64,000 bases of DNA from Nitrosopumilales archaeon (GCA_900299125.1 OMIR01000082.1:1-64000); one strand, 5' to 3'; shown: positions 35,364-44,449, counted from the first letter of the stretch. Notes: generated by a model not told the origin, from the sequence alone. Program-made: numbers and translations.

Positions 35364-35840
35364 ATGTTAAGTTCGATTAGGTTTGTATTTTCAAATTATG
35401 GTTATGCTGTACTTGGTACTATAGTGTTTCTTACGTTTTTTATGATGCTATCATTTCTATCTGAGTTTATTTTTTTTGAACCGTATTTTATTTTTAATAT
35501 TCAATCTGAGAGAATTGTTAGCTTTGTGCTAATAATGATAGTTTCACTTCTCTCGGCATTAGTAATACCGATGAATATTTTTTTGGTATCACTAGCTAAG
35601 AGGTTAAAGCGTATGAGTAGCGGTCTAGTTGGATCTGTCATTGGAGCATCTGCAGGCGCTTGTAGTTGCGGACCTATTGGATTTTCAATCATTTCGGTTT
35701 TTGGCACTGTTGGTGGAACTGCAACCGCGTTTCTGACTATGTATGAAATACCATTAAGGGTCTTATCAATTGGAATATTATTTTTTACATTTTATCATGC
35801 TACCCGGTCAATTAAAAAAGACTGCATTATAAGAAAATAA
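35364..35840 (+). CDS. Four-helix membrane protein with a CSCG motif
   Basis: A 158-residue membrane protein with about four helices. A conserved-looking small-residue segment lies between helices 2 and 3 (GSVIGASAGACSCGPIGFSI), containing Cys-x-Cys next to a predicted membrane face. This could coordinate a metal or form a redox pair. A closing loop holds a basic tail with one further Cys. No family recognised. Confidence 0.65.
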   Translation: MLSSIRFVFSNYGYAVLGTIVFLTFFMMLSFLSEFIFFEPYFIFNIQSERIVSFVLIMIVSLLSALVIPMNIFLVSLAKRLKRMSSGLVGSVIGASAGACSCGPIGFSIISVFGTVGGTATAFLTMYEIPLRVLSIGILFFTFYHATRSIKKDCIIRK

Positions 35841-35942
35841 ACTGTTCTTAATCTTGTAAATTTCAATATTGATCTATGTTTTTACTTGAATTTTGTTTGA
35901 AAAAATTAACTTGGTGTCTTAACTTTTTGTGCCAAATCGGAT

Positions 35943-36044
35943 ATGTTTGCGATTCTTTGTAGCTTGATTATGACTATAATTTTTGTGCCTACACGGCCTT
36001 CAAAAAAAACCTTGGATTCTGATGAAGAATATAATCAAGACTAG
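35943..36044 (+). CDS. Possible 33-residue membrane micropeptide
   Basis: An ATG frame beginning MFAILCSLIMTIIFVP, one hydrophobic helix, then a charged tail ending in EEYNQD. It overlaps the last 4 bp of the convergent BtuF-like gene. I see no clear TATA element before it, so this is a weak candidate based on topology only. Confidence 0.25.
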   Translation: MFAILCSLIMTIIFVPTRPSKKTLDSDEEYNQD

Positions 36045-36952
36045 ATCTTGGTAAATCCATCTTTCGGTGTTGTCATAGAGGTGAATTTTTCAGGATGAAT
36101 TATCTTTGCAAGTATTTCAATGCCTGTGATTGTTCTAATACTTGGCTTTGAAAAATATGAATTTGCATCAACTGCAAAAACGTTGCCAGATTTTACTGCT
36201 CTGAGGTTTTGCCATCGTGTATTTTTTTTCAGATAATTTGTACACTCTGAGCTAGTTCTCTGTGTATCAAAACCACATGGCATCATGATTATAATGTCTG
36301 GATCAGCAACCATTATTTCATCTAAAGTCATTTTTCTAGAGTGCTCACCAGTGCTACTTAACAAATTTGTGCCACCGGCAATTTCAATCATTTGTGGAAT
36401 CCAATGACCTGATGTGAAAAATGGCTCTATCCACTCAATGCACAAAACTTTAGGCCTTTTAGGATAGTCTTGATTTTGTATTTTACTTATTCGATCTCGT
36501 AGTGATTTGACTAGCTCATTTCCTCGATTCTCTTGATCAATTTTTTTAGCAATCACGCATACACCATCTAAAATTTCATCAATATTGTGAGGATCTATAA
36601 CTTCAACTTCTGGCTTTTTATCTAGAATTTCCAAGGCTTTATTGATCTCAGTTGTATATGCAGAACATACTGCACATGTTCCTTGTCCGATAATAAGATC
36701 CGGTTTGGCATTTTTGATATTCTCTTCATTAACAACAAATATTGTGGATCCGGATTTGACAAGTTCTTGAATTTTATCATCAATTTGGAGTGATGTCATT
36801 TTCAGAGGATCAAAAACGGAATTTATGACACGAGGAATTGTCTTTGCCTGCTCTGGGTAATTGCATTCATGAGTAACACCGACGAGTTCTTTTCCAGCGC
36901 CTAACTCAAAGATTAACTCAGTTGCACTAGGCAAAAATGATACTATTCTCAT
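36041..36952 (-). CDS. BtuF-like cobalamin/corrinoid-binding protein
   Basis: A 303-residue helical-backbone periplasmic-binding fold: MRIVSFLPSATELIFELGAG, LVGVTHECNYPEQAKTIPRV and IIGQGTCAVCSAYTTEINKA, then ADPDIIIMMPCGFDTQRTSS. It lacks a signal peptide, as do many archaeal members annotated as cobalamin-binding. It could therefore work inside the cell, or transfer without a classical leader. No BtuCD genes are next to it. Corrinoid as ligand is inferred from the family. Confidence 0.82.
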   Translation of the reverse strand: MRIVSFLPSATELIFELGAGKELVGVTHECNYPEQAKTIPRVINSVFDPLKMTSLQIDDKIQELVKSGSTIFVVNEENIKNAKPDLIIGQGTCAVCSAYTTEINKALEILDKKPEVEVIDPHNIDEILDGVCVIAKKIDQENRGNELVKSLRDRISKIQNQDYPKRPKVLCIEWIEPFFTSGHWIPQMIEIAGGTNLLSSTGEHSRKMTLDEIMVADPDIIIMMPCGFDTQRTSSECTNYLKKNTRWQNLRAVKSGNVFAVDANSYFSKPSIRTITGIEILAKIIHPEKFTSMTTPKDGFTKI

Positions 36953-37043
36953 AATGTCTTATCATAATGTCACTAATATCTGATTTTTGATTAATACTTG
37001 TTCAATGATTCATGCTAAATAATCAGATGTCTTTTGTTTATCT

Positions 37044-38204
37044 ATGAGCATAAATGCTGCAAATATTCGTAAATCTATTGAAAAAAATTGGAACGAGTAT
37101 TTATCCAAATATGGTAACCTTTTTTCATCTAATTCCATTTCAGGTTCTAGTCCACCTTCTGTTTTTGTGGGCTCATATGGATATCCGAAAGTGGGTGTTG
37201 GTCCAATGGTTCCACCAATCCATGGTGATACTGGAATTCTTGACGCTCCTGAGAAATGGCTTGGAAAAAGTCTAGAAGAAATTGTAAATTTTAGATTGAA
37301 TTTAATTAGAGGAACTCAGAATCTCTCAGTTCAAAACCCTACTGGAAGATACATCGAAACATTACAAGAACTTGCAATGTCATCTAATAATCCTGACTCG
37401 GAAATAACATTTTACAATAATACACAACCTTCATCATTTATTGATGGCGAATCTGCTCCATTTGGCCCAATAGGCCAAGTCAAATCAGCAAAATTTTCTG
37501 GCATGATTACCTCAAAACCATTAGAAAAGACTTACTATGATAGAGACCTTGGTGCAGAAGATGCAATTATTTCACTTTATAATTCTGGCATAGAAATTTC
37601 AAAAATCCAAAAATGTTTTTCAATTGGGATGTTTGGTAAAAAACGTAAACTTGTTCCTACGCGATGGAGTATTACTGCAACTGATGATACCATCTCAAAA
37701 AATTTGGTAGATCAAATTCTGGATTATTCTTTGATTGATTCACATATTGTCTTTAATTATAAGCATTTAGGTAATTCATTTTCAGTTTTATTGTTTCCTC
37801 ATAGATGGATGTATGAAATGCAAGAAGCATGGCATACAGAGACGGGAAAAATTGGATTTGGGGCTGACTCAGAAAATGCAAATGGAATTGATCACTATCC
37901 TATTATTGCTGGAGCATATTTTGCCGCAAAGCTTGGGGTAGCAGAGTATCTGGCAAAGAAAAAAAGTCAAGCCGGTGTGTTGGTTTTAAGAGAAATCCGA
38001 CCAGAATATGCAGTGCCAGTCGGTGTCTGGCAAGTAAGAGAGGCAATACGTGCAGCTTTTAATGGTAAACCAATAGTTGTAGATTCTATCGAACAAGGAA
38101 TTGATATTGCGTGTAGATCTATGACTATTAGTAAAAAAGAATGGCTCTCAAACGGCTCAATCCTAAAGATGTTAAGGCAAAAAACAATTACTGATTATTT
38201 CTGA
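37044..38204 (+). CDS. nreA: NreA-like archaeal DNA repair protein with C-terminal PIP box
   Basis: A 386-residue Nre family protein (DUF650/DUF651): PPSVFVGSYGYPKVGVGPMV, DTGILDAPEKWLGKSLEEIV and VPTRWSITATDDTISKNLVD are characteristic. The protein ends in LRQKTITDYF, a PCNA-interacting motif (Q379-x-x-I-x-x-Y-F). In haloarchaea Nre proteins contribute to DNA damage repair. No N-terminal zinc finger is present. It faces away from the BtuF-like gene. Confidence 0.92.
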   Translation: MSINAANIRKSIEKNWNEYLSKYGNLFSSNSISGSSPPSVFVGSYGYPKVGVGPMVPPIHGDTGILDAPEKWLGKSLEEIVNFRLNLIRGTQNLSVQNPTGRYIETLQELAMSSNNPDSEITFYNNTQPSSFIDGESAPFGPIGQVKSAKFSGMITSKPLEKTYYDRDLGAEDAIISLYNSGIEISKIQKCFSIGMFGKKRKLVPTRWSITATDDTISKNLVDQILDYSLIDSHIVFNYKHLGNSFSVLLFPHRWMYEMQEAWHTETGKIGFGADSENANGIDHYPIIAGAYFAAKLGVAEYLAKKKSQAGVLVLREIRPEYAVPVGVWQVREAIRAAFNGKPIVVDSIEQGIDIACRSMTISKKEWLSNGSILKMLRQKTITDYF

Positions 38205-38290
38205 TCTTGCATAATTTGGCAATTATTAACTAATATTCAAAGAATATAATGTAAATAATTGGTTTTTATTAAATGCAAATTATATCCTAA

Positions 38291-39211
38291 ATGTTGCAAA
38301 ACAAATTACTACTATTCGCTATTTTGATTATAATCAGTCCAGTTTTATTTGCTCTAGTTTATCAACCTAGTTCATTTTCTCTTAGCTGGAATCAGGGTCG
38401 GGGAGGTTGGCTTTTTGCAATGACGTTTATTGTTGCAGAAATTATAGGTGTTAAAGTATTAGTTTTAAAAAAACGAGTAATTATGACCATTCCATTTGCA
38501 GCTGCAGTATTTACGTATCTAATATCACTTGATTATGGTCTTAGACAATACATTCAGAATAGTGCAAAATTCTACAATGTAAATCTTGTTCACTCTTGGA
38601 CATGGCTATGGGATTTTGTCATATTGGGGGTTTTCGTTATTGCAGCTGTGACACTTCTTTTTGGTAAAAAGTGGATTAGAATTGCCCCTGCCGGTCCTAT
38701 TTTTCTATGTGGAAGTGCGATTATTCTATCATTGGACGCATTTTTTCCATATGACACACTAGGACCATTACAATATGTGGTGCCTTATCTTGTCAAGCTA
38801 AATGTTGGGATAATTAATTTCTTTGATCTTGGAACTGCGATAGCAAGAGACAACTTGATGTTCCTAAAAGGTGATCATGGTTCAATGGCGTTGCAGGTGT
38901 TTTGGCCATCTGCAGGCGTCCACTCGGTGATTATCTATTCATTGGTTATGATGGCATTTTTATTAAAAATGAATATTGCTCCAAAAAGAAAGGCAATGTA
39001 TTTTGTAATTGGAATTACTGGTACAATAATTGTAAATATGGTAAGAATATTTTCTCTATCTCTCTTTGTTCTCAAAATTTCATCAAATCCTGCTGAATTT
39101 GAAGAATTTCATGGAGTAGCCGGTGAGATAATGTTTTTGCCATGGCTTTTTGCATATCTATTCATTGTTATGGCACTAGAGACAAGACGGATGAAAAAAA
39201 TCACCGCTTAA
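38291..39211 (+). CDS. Archaeosortase/exosortase family protein (thaumarchaeosortase-like)
   Basis: A 306-residue membrane protein with 8 or so helices. In exosortases the catalytic residues are Cys (in AC-SG-x-S-L), Arg and His. Here the matching segment is WPSAGVHSVIIYS, with Ser207 where Cys is expected. Arg252 lies in IIVNMVRIFSLSL and His274 in EEFHGVAGEIMF. Family members trim C-terminal sorting tails from surface proteins; thaumarchaeal ones pair with PEFG-CTERM tails. No such tail is encoded in this window. An ATATTC-AAA-GAATAT dyad lies about 45 bp upstream. Confidence 0.82.
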   Translation: MLQNKLLLFAILIIISPVLFALVYQPSSFSLSWNQGRGGWLFAMTFIVAEIIGVKVLVLKKRVIMTIPFAAAVFTYLISLDYGLRQYIQNSAKFYNVNLVHSWTWLWDFVILGVFVIAAVTLLFGKKWIRIAPAGPIFLCGSAIILSLDAFFPYDTLGPLQYVVPYLVKLNVGIINFFDLGTAIARDNLMFLKGDHGSMALQVFWPSAGVHSVIIYSLVMMAFLLKMNIAPKRKAMYFVIGITGTIIVNMVRIFSLSLFVLKISSNPAEFEEFHGVAGEIMFLPWLFAYLFIVMALETRRMKKITA

Positions 39212-40296
39212 AAGAAATTATCTATTGATCTTTGTCCTGTAATATCAGCTAATTCGGATACCCTGACTCCTAGTCTTCTAACACTTAGTTCTTGGTCAGC
39301 TAGTGCCTCATGAAGCAACAACATGGCTGTTTTTTTTAGCTCTTCAATACTAGATGTTGGATTTTTGAGCATTCTTGATTTTGTCTTGTTTGATAAATCT
39401 GATTGGACAAACTGTATCCCAACTGACTTGAATGTTTTTTTATGATCTGATATGGTCTGATAAAGATCTATACATATCTCATCTAGTGACTCTGATAAAA
39501 ATTCTAAATCCTTAGTATCTGTTTTTAGTGTGGTGATTCTTGAAAATTGTACTGCTGGAGCCCTCTCTGAAACAGGTTCGTAATCAATTCCTCTAACTGC
39601 ATTGTAAATGTATGAAGCATTTTTTTTACCAAGTATTTTATTCAATGTAAAGATATCCAAATTTTTTAGTTCTGCTATTGTTTGAATTTTCATCTCGAAG
39701 AATTTTTCATTTGTGACTTTTCCTATCCCTGGAATATCTCCGATCTTTAGTTGTTCTAAAAAAGACACTGTTTTTTCTGGCTCTACAACTGTTAGTCCGT
39801 CAGGCTTTTTAAATCCCGAAGCGATTTTTGATAATAATTTGTTGTGAGACACACCAACAGTACATGTCATTTTTAGTTCTGTACGAATTTGATTTTTTAG
39901 CTGTTGTGCCAAGTGAACTGCATTAGTAAAATTCCCGTCTGTTCTATTTGTGATATCGAGATACGCCTCGTCTCGCCCTACGTATTCAAAAACATCGGCA
40001 TAAGATTTCATTATGTCCATACCCTTCTGAGAAATCTCTGAATAATATGCGAAGTCTGCAGGCAAAAATTCGGCGTTTGGAACTTCTATCAATCTGGACT
40101 TGGCAAATTTAATGGGCATGCCAGATTTTACCCCATATTTTCTTGCGATATAATTCGCTGTAGCAATTGCCCCACTGTCACCTCCCCTATCAGAAAAAAT
40201 ACAGACACATACTGGTTTAGTTTTTAATGTTTGATTTCTAATTTCTTCGCACTGTGCATAAAAGTAATCAAAATCAATATGAAGTACTATGCGCAT
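39208..40296 (-). CDS. dinB: DNA polymerase IV (Y family, DinB/Dpo4)
   Basis: A translesion polymerase. Metal-binding Asp8 is in VLHIDFDYFYAQCEE. The acidic pair is in EYVGRDEAYLDITNRT, the steric segment is FSDRGGDSGAIATANYIAR, and the helix-hairpin-helix region is IGDIPGIGKVTNEKF. The protein ends in GQRSIDNFF, a PCNA-binding PIP box. The length of 362 is typical. It converges with the sortase-like gene with a 4-bp overlap. Confidence 0.97.
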   Translation of the reverse strand: MRIVLHIDFDYFYAQCEEIRNQTLKTKPVCVCIFSDRGGDSGAIATANYIARKYGVKSGMPIKFAKSRLIEVPNAEFLPADFAYYSEISQKGMDIMKSYADVFEYVGRDEAYLDITNRTDGNFTNAVHLAQQLKNQIRTELKMTCTVGVSHNKLLSKIASGFKKPDGLTVVEPEKTVSFLEQLKIGDIPGIGKVTNEKFFEMKIQTIAELKNLDIFTLNKILGKKNASYIYNAVRGIDYEPVSERAPAVQFSRITTLKTDTKDLEFLSESLDEICIDLYQTISDHKKTFKSVGIQFVQSDLSNKTKSRMLKNPTSSIEELKKTAMLLLHEALADQELSVRRLGVRVSELADITGQRSIDNFF

Positions 40297-40371
40297 GACT
40301 TGTTTTCATAAAAAATCTTTATTATAATATCGCCAAGCTGAGTCTAAATAAGACAATTTAGCATTCTTACC

Positions 40372-40623
40372 ATGGGATATCCTTTACTTCCTGATGAAAA
40401 AGGGATCAAAATTATTGCTCAGGAAATGGTGCCAGAAAAAATGTACTACTGTTATCATAATAACAAAGTAATGTTGGTGTACAAAGATGATCAGGAATTT
40501 CTCAACTGCTATGAAATTGAAGAAGAAGGAATTGTATCAATGGTAAAAAATTGTAAAACTCCTGATGAAATTGAAAAAATCATAAATGATTATTTGGCAA
40601 AAAATAACTTAAGCATTAAATAA
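40372..40623 (+). CDS. Small conserved hypothetical protein
   Basis: An 83-residue acidic soluble protein (MGYPLLPDEKGIKIIAQEMV; YYCYHNNKVMLVYKDDQEFL) with mixed alpha/beta content and a C-terminal helix. It ends 25 bp before the Alba gene, whose TATA-like box (about 40612-40624) lies inside its last codons. Not recognised. Confidence 0.65.
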   Translation: MGYPLLPDEKGIKIIAQEMVPEKMYYCYHNNKVMLVYKDDQEFLNCYEIEEEGIVSMVKNCKTPDEIEKIINDYLAKNNLSIK

Positions 40624-40648
40624 AAGCAAAATGAGAACATAACAAATC

Positions 40649-40999
40649 ATGGCAGAATCTGAAAAATTGACTGAAGCAGAAGAAATTTTGGATGAATCAA
40701 AAAAAATGCAAGACGATGATAGTGCAAAAAAGATACGCGATGTAATTTTTGTTGGACTAAAACCAATTATGACATATGTCACTGCAACACTAACTCAACT
40801 CTCTAACCAATCTGTAGTGACAATCAAAGCACGCGGTCAGAGAATCACACAAGCTGTGGATGTTTCACAAATGATTGTAAAGCGAATGAACACCGTGGGA
40901 TATTATATCAAAGATGTTAGAATAGCATCTGATTCGTTACAGTCTCAAGATGGAAAGACTAGAAACGTATCTACAATCGAAATTGACGTTTCAAAATAA
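40649..40999 (+). CDS. albA: Alba chromatin/RNA-binding protein
   Basis: A 116-residue Alba-fold protein. A thaumarchaeal-type acidic N-terminal extension of about 30 residues precedes the core, FVGLKPIMTYVTATLTQLSN, VVTIKARGQRITQAVDVSQM and VGYYIKDVRIASDSLQ. The usual Lys pair (Lys16-Lys17 in Sulfolobus) reads Leu-Lys here, so the acetylated Lys16 equivalent is absent. An ATTAAATAAA box lies about 26-34 bp before the ATG. A small membrane ORF overlaps its 3' end. Confidence 0.95.
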   Translation: MAESEKLTEAEEILDESKKMQDDDSAKKIRDVIFVGLKPIMTYVTATLTQLSNQSVVTIKARGQRITQAVDVSQMIVKRMNTVGYYIKDVRIASDSLQSQDGKTRNVSTIEIDVSK

Positions 41000-41222
41000 A
41001 AATTATTTTAAATTATCTATAATTGTTGGAATCCTACTTATCGTATTTACATTGGTTTATCAAAACATGAATTCTTGTACTGCAAGACAATTTTTAATAA
41101 TTGAAGAGGTGCGTCAGTATGAATCAAAAATGGATTATTCTAAATGCATTCCATTGGCAGAAAAAATCCAATCATTTAACGCTCAATGCTCATATGAATT
41201 TGATGATTTAGAATGTGATTAA
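40950..41222 (+). CDS. Small single-pass membrane/exported protein overlapping albA
   Basis: A 90-residue frame whose only usual start (ATG 40950) lies 50 bp inside albA. After about 20 residues comes a transmembrane helix (LSIIVGILLIVFTLVYQN), then a domain with four Cys (SCTARQ, YSKCIPLAEKIQ, AQCSYEF, LECD) that could form two disulfides outside the cell. The Cys pattern and topology argue for a real gene. Not recognised. Confidence 0.5.
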   Translation: MERLETYLQSKLTFQNKNYFKLSIIVGILLIVFTLVYQNMNSCTARQFLIIEEVRQYESKMDYSKCIPLAEKIQSFNAQCSYEFDDLECD

Positions 41223-41827
41223 AAAATATCTAGTAAGAATACCATACCAAAGTAGACTAGAATACAATTAATTCCTAAAAATAGTGCTTTGTAAGGCCTT
41301 CCGACAAGAAAACTTGCACCCTTTGCTGATGTCATGGATACGAATCCCAGCCATGCATAATCCATCCAAATGTGGAGTCCAAACATGATTCCGATTCCCC
41401 ACCACGACCACATAATTATTGAATCTGAAATCAATTTCATGCCTATTGTAAACCACCAAACAAGAAAGAATGGTTTTAATCCTGTTAGAAAGATTCCTGT
41501 CATAAATGGACCGTACTTGGATTTCTTAATGTCGACTCTATGAAATAAAGAACGAATTTGGAGAGCCGCAAACATAAAGATGCTCAATGAGCCGAAAACT
41601 GTAATTAAAATTCTGAATTCTGAAAAATTCTCAAGTGAGATTACTCCTAGTCCAATAAAAAAAATTAAAGGAAGCTCAACTACGGTGTGACCAATTGCTA
41701 TTTTAAATCCTGCAAGACTTTGTTTTAATCCACTTGATACGGTGGATGCAAAAAGTGGTCCAGGAGTAATTACACCTGAGATAGAAACAACAATTACAGT
41801 TACAAAAAACGTTAGAAATTCTTGCAT
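41219..41827 (-). CDS. LysE-family exporter
   Basis: A 202-residue, six-helix membrane protein of the LysE/RhtB/CadD translocator group. The hallmark GVITPGPLFASTVSSGLKQS near the N-terminus is followed by AGFKIAIGHTVVELPLIFFI. It is likely to export amino acids or other small solutes. The start abuts the stop of the PAC2 gene, and its end overlaps the small membrane protein gene by 4 bp. Confidence 0.88.
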   Translation of the reverse strand: MQEFLTFFVTVIVVSISGVITPGPLFASTVSSGLKQSLAGFKIAIGHTVVELPLIFFIGLGVISLENFSEFRILITVFGSLSIFMFAALQIRSLFHRVDIKKSKYGPFMTGIFLTGLKPFFLVWWFTIGMKLISDSIIMWSWWGIGIMFGLHIWMDYAWLGFVSMTSAKGASFLVGRPYKALFLGINCILVYFGMVFLLDIF

Positions 41828-42544
41828 CTAACCATACATTGATTCACGTAGTGCTCTTGTTTCTTTTTCAGTCTCTTTGATTTGTTTTTCTGCCACTTCG
41901 GCCTGCTTTCTCATCATTGATAGATCACAAGAGACACCTGGTAAAATTTTGGACATTGCCATACACAAATCAACACTTGATCCGAAATCTGGGCCAGCAT
42001 CATCCACGCTAACTAGTACTACGATGACATTTTGACCGTAGAGCATTCCTTGGTTTAGGAGCTCGCCAGGAATGCCTGGAATTGTTCCGTTCTGGAGTAC
42101 ATTCATTCCTGCATTCTTTATTTTTTCTCTAGCCTCAGGTGTACTTCCAGCTGCTATGGTTTGTTTCTTATCAGTATCTGGAAGATTCATTGGTGAAGAG
42201 CTTACTACTAGTGAACACTTGTGTTTTTTTGCCCACAAAAGCATCATTTTTGCAATTGCGCGATGATATTGCTCGTTTATTGTCAAATATGATGAAAAGA
42301 CTCCTACTTTGAGTAAGGGATTGACATAGATTCTGGTTGCATAACTTGGTACTCCATCCTTTAGAATAGATACTGTAGGAAAATCATAAGAGTCAACAAA
42401 TCCAACTAATTCATAATTATTTCCATGCATCAAAGACTCACTGGCAATTGCACTGGTAAATCCCACTGATGGAAATCCGTCGATTAGATATCCGCCGTCT
42501 ATGTTGATTGGCTTGGTCTCTTTGACTAGTAATTTTGGAGGCAT
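41828..42544 (-). CDS. PAC2-family proteasome assembly chaperone-like protein
   Basis: A 238-residue PbaB/PAC2-like protein (former DUF75). It shows YLIDGFPSVGFTSAIASESL, ELVGFVDSYDFPTVSILKDG, SSPMNLPDTDKKQTIAAGST and VLVSVDDAGPDFGSSVDLCM. Archaeal members assist or bind the 20S proteasome. The C-terminal helix ends in a charged coil. It lies between the deoxyhypusine synthase and LysE genes on the same strand. Confidence 0.88.
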   Translation of the reverse strand: MPPKLLVKETKPINIDGGYLIDGFPSVGFTSAIASESLMHGNNYELVGFVDSYDFPTVSILKDGVPSYATRIYVNPLLKVGVFSSYLTINEQYHRAIAKMMLLWAKKHKCSLVVSSSPMNLPDTDKKQTIAAGSTPEAREKIKNAGMNVLQNGTIPGIPGELLNQGMLYGQNVIVVLVSVDDAGPDFGSSVDLCMAMSKILPGVSCDLSMMRKQAEVAEKQIKETEKETRALRESMYG

Positions 42545-42578
42545 GTTAGTTGGTTAAAAAAAGACCCTTATAGTTTTT

Positions 42579-43514
42579 TTATAATTTACCAAGAATAGCC
42601 AAATACAAAAATGGTAATGTCGTGGTAATCTCTGAATGAATTGTAGTTTGCTTTGCCTCTTGTGTTACTTTTCCCCATGAAATTGCTTCACGAACAAGAG
42701 CACCTGATAAACTGCCATCAAATTCCTGAGCTGTTGTGATGTAAACTGCATAATCAAGACCTTCACGATACTGATTCCACCATAAGGTGTGGTGTTTTGA
42801 AATCCCTCCGCCTAACATGAATGCTCCTGATTTTTCTGCCTTGAATACCAATCCTGACAAAGTATTTGCATCTTGAGTCATGTTTAATTTGAAATCTGAA
42901 TGCTTTTGTGAAAACATCCATATCTGTGATCCGACAGCCCCGTCCATAATTCCTGGAACAATTACGGGAATGTTATTTTTTTGAGCCCAGAATAAAAACG
43001 AGTCCTCACCTAATCTTTTTCCAATTTCTCTAGTAATGTCGGCAGTTGAAATTTCCTTCATACCGCTTTTGTAGCATTCTTCTAGGATTTGCTGCATTTT
43101 TTCTTCTATGAGAGGACCATAACTCTCCATTGGAACTAGAACATTTCCAAGTCTGTGAATATTCTCATCTGCTAGTTGGGAATCATCCATAGTAAAGCTA
43201 CCCGTCTTATAATCTGAAAAATGCCTTGCAATGTCATGGTCTAATGCACCGCACGTTGTAATGACTACATCAAACCACTTTTTTGCAAGCATGTCTCTGA
43301 TAATGCCTCTGGTGCCAGTTGATACTACTGCACCAACAAACGACAAAAACTTTAGACAAGTTTTGTCTGATATCATTGTTGATAGTATATCCAAACCTTC
43401 TGCTAAATTACGAGATTCAAATCCGCCTGATTTTGACATCTGATCAAAGATGTCTGTAATTTTGGTATTGGGATTGATTGAAAGATCCTTTACTGGTGGT
43501 CCTGCTTCTAACAT
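42579..43514 (-). CDS. dys: Deoxyhypusine synthase
   Basis: It transfers the aminobutyl group of spermidine to a Lys of aIF5A. The active-site segment GGGISKHHTLWWNQYREGLD has the catalytic Lys, and DYAVYITTAQEFDGSLSGAL with EAISWGKV forms the NAD/spermidine pocket. GAVVSTGTRGIIRDMLAKKW is the N-terminal NAD site. The length of 311 is typical. It is probably co-transcribed with the downstream PAC2 gene (34 bp). Confidence 0.96.
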   Translation of the reverse strand: MLEAGPPVKDLSINPNTKITDIFDQMSKSGGFESRNLAEGLDILSTMISDKTCLKFLSFVGAVVSTGTRGIIRDMLAKKWFDVVITTCGALDHDIARHFSDYKTGSFTMDDSQLADENIHRLGNVLVPMESYGPLIEEKMQQILEECYKSGMKEISTADITREIGKRLGEDSFLFWAQKNNIPVIVPGIMDGAVGSQIWMFSQKHSDFKLNMTQDANTLSGLVFKAEKSGAFMLGGGISKHHTLWWNQYREGLDYAVYITTAQEFDGSLSGALVREAISWGKVTQEAKQTTIHSEITTTLPFLYLAILGKL

Positions 43515-43572
43515 GTTTTCATCTAAAAAATCTGGACTATAAAATCGTCAGGTATGCAATCATGCGTAATTT

Positions 43573-44310
43573 TTAAGTGAATTTTTTATGATCTGAATAT
43601 CTGATTTTTCTTGATTTTTCGTACTTTTTAAGATCGAACGTATCAAGTCTTATTCCTTGACCTACCGTAATCTTGGTTTTGGGAATCATCACTCCATCGT
43701 CTTCTATCATATCAACAATGATGCTTTTGCCACCAAATTTTGGCGTTTGAGTATTTGCTGCTAAAATAGGTATGCGATTCTCAAGTGCCCTAGTCTGACA
43801 ATACAAATGCCATGGTTGTATGCCTCGCCTGACAATTCTTGCAGGTGAAAACAATACTTGGGAGCCTTTTTTGACTAGAGTCTGAGCTACATCTGAGAAA
43901 ACCATATCATAACAGATTATGATGCCAAACTTACACTTGGTTGAAAAAACTTTGGCTTCACTTCCTGAGGTAATGATCTCTTTTTCATAATCAAATGGGT
44001 GGATCTTATCCTGAGTGCCAATAAACTGACCCATGTTATCTATTACCGGCGCAGCGATGGTTTGCTTGGTACCTGATTTTGTATAAAATGCACCTGGGAT
44101 TATTGTCATATTGTACTGTTTGGCAATTTTAGCAAATGGGGATAATACTGTCTCAAAATCATCGATCCTATTGTCTGCAAGGTATTGCTCCGGAAGGCAT
44201 ACAATGTCAGCCTCATTTTTGCCGAGTCTCTCTAATAATTGTGAGGCTTGTTTTATTCCATCCTCATTAGTATGCGATACGGTGGTTTGCCCTATTCCTA
44301 ACTTTATCAT
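43573..44310 (-). CDS. Carbon-nitrogen hydrolase (nitrilase superfamily)
   Basis: A 245-residue amidase-fold enzyme with the Glu-Lys-Cys triad: Glu in IVCLPEQYLADNR, Lys in TQDKIHPFDYEKE and Cys in FGIIICYDMVFSDVAQ. The extra conserved RALENRIPILAANTQTP fits the family. It may hydrolyse an amide, nitrile or carbamoyl group; omega-amidase and N-carbamoyl hydrolases are close candidates. It lies 58 bp upstream of deoxyhypusine synthase, but a link to polyamines is only a guess. Confidence 0.9.
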   Translation of the reverse strand: MIKLGIGQTTVSHTNEDGIKQASQLLERLGKNEADIVCLPEQYLADNRIDDFETVLSPFAKIAKQYNMTIIPGAFYTKSGTKQTIAAPVIDNMGQFIGTQDKIHPFDYEKEIITSGSEAKVFSTKCKFGIIICYDMVFSDVAQTLVKKGSQVLFSPARIVRRGIQPWHLYCQTRALENRIPILAANTQTPKFGGKSIIVDMIEDDGVMIPKTKITVGQGIRLDTFDLKKYEKSRKIRYSDHKKFT

Positions 44311-44449
44311 TTAAAGAGCGTAAAATAATACCAAATTTAAGCCCACAATAATGCTACGAGATTTTTCATAGCATTACAAGAATTTTGTCGAGCCAGTCAA
44401 CAAAACTTGTCTATATTTGATTAACAAAGCAACTTGGCATCAAATCTTA

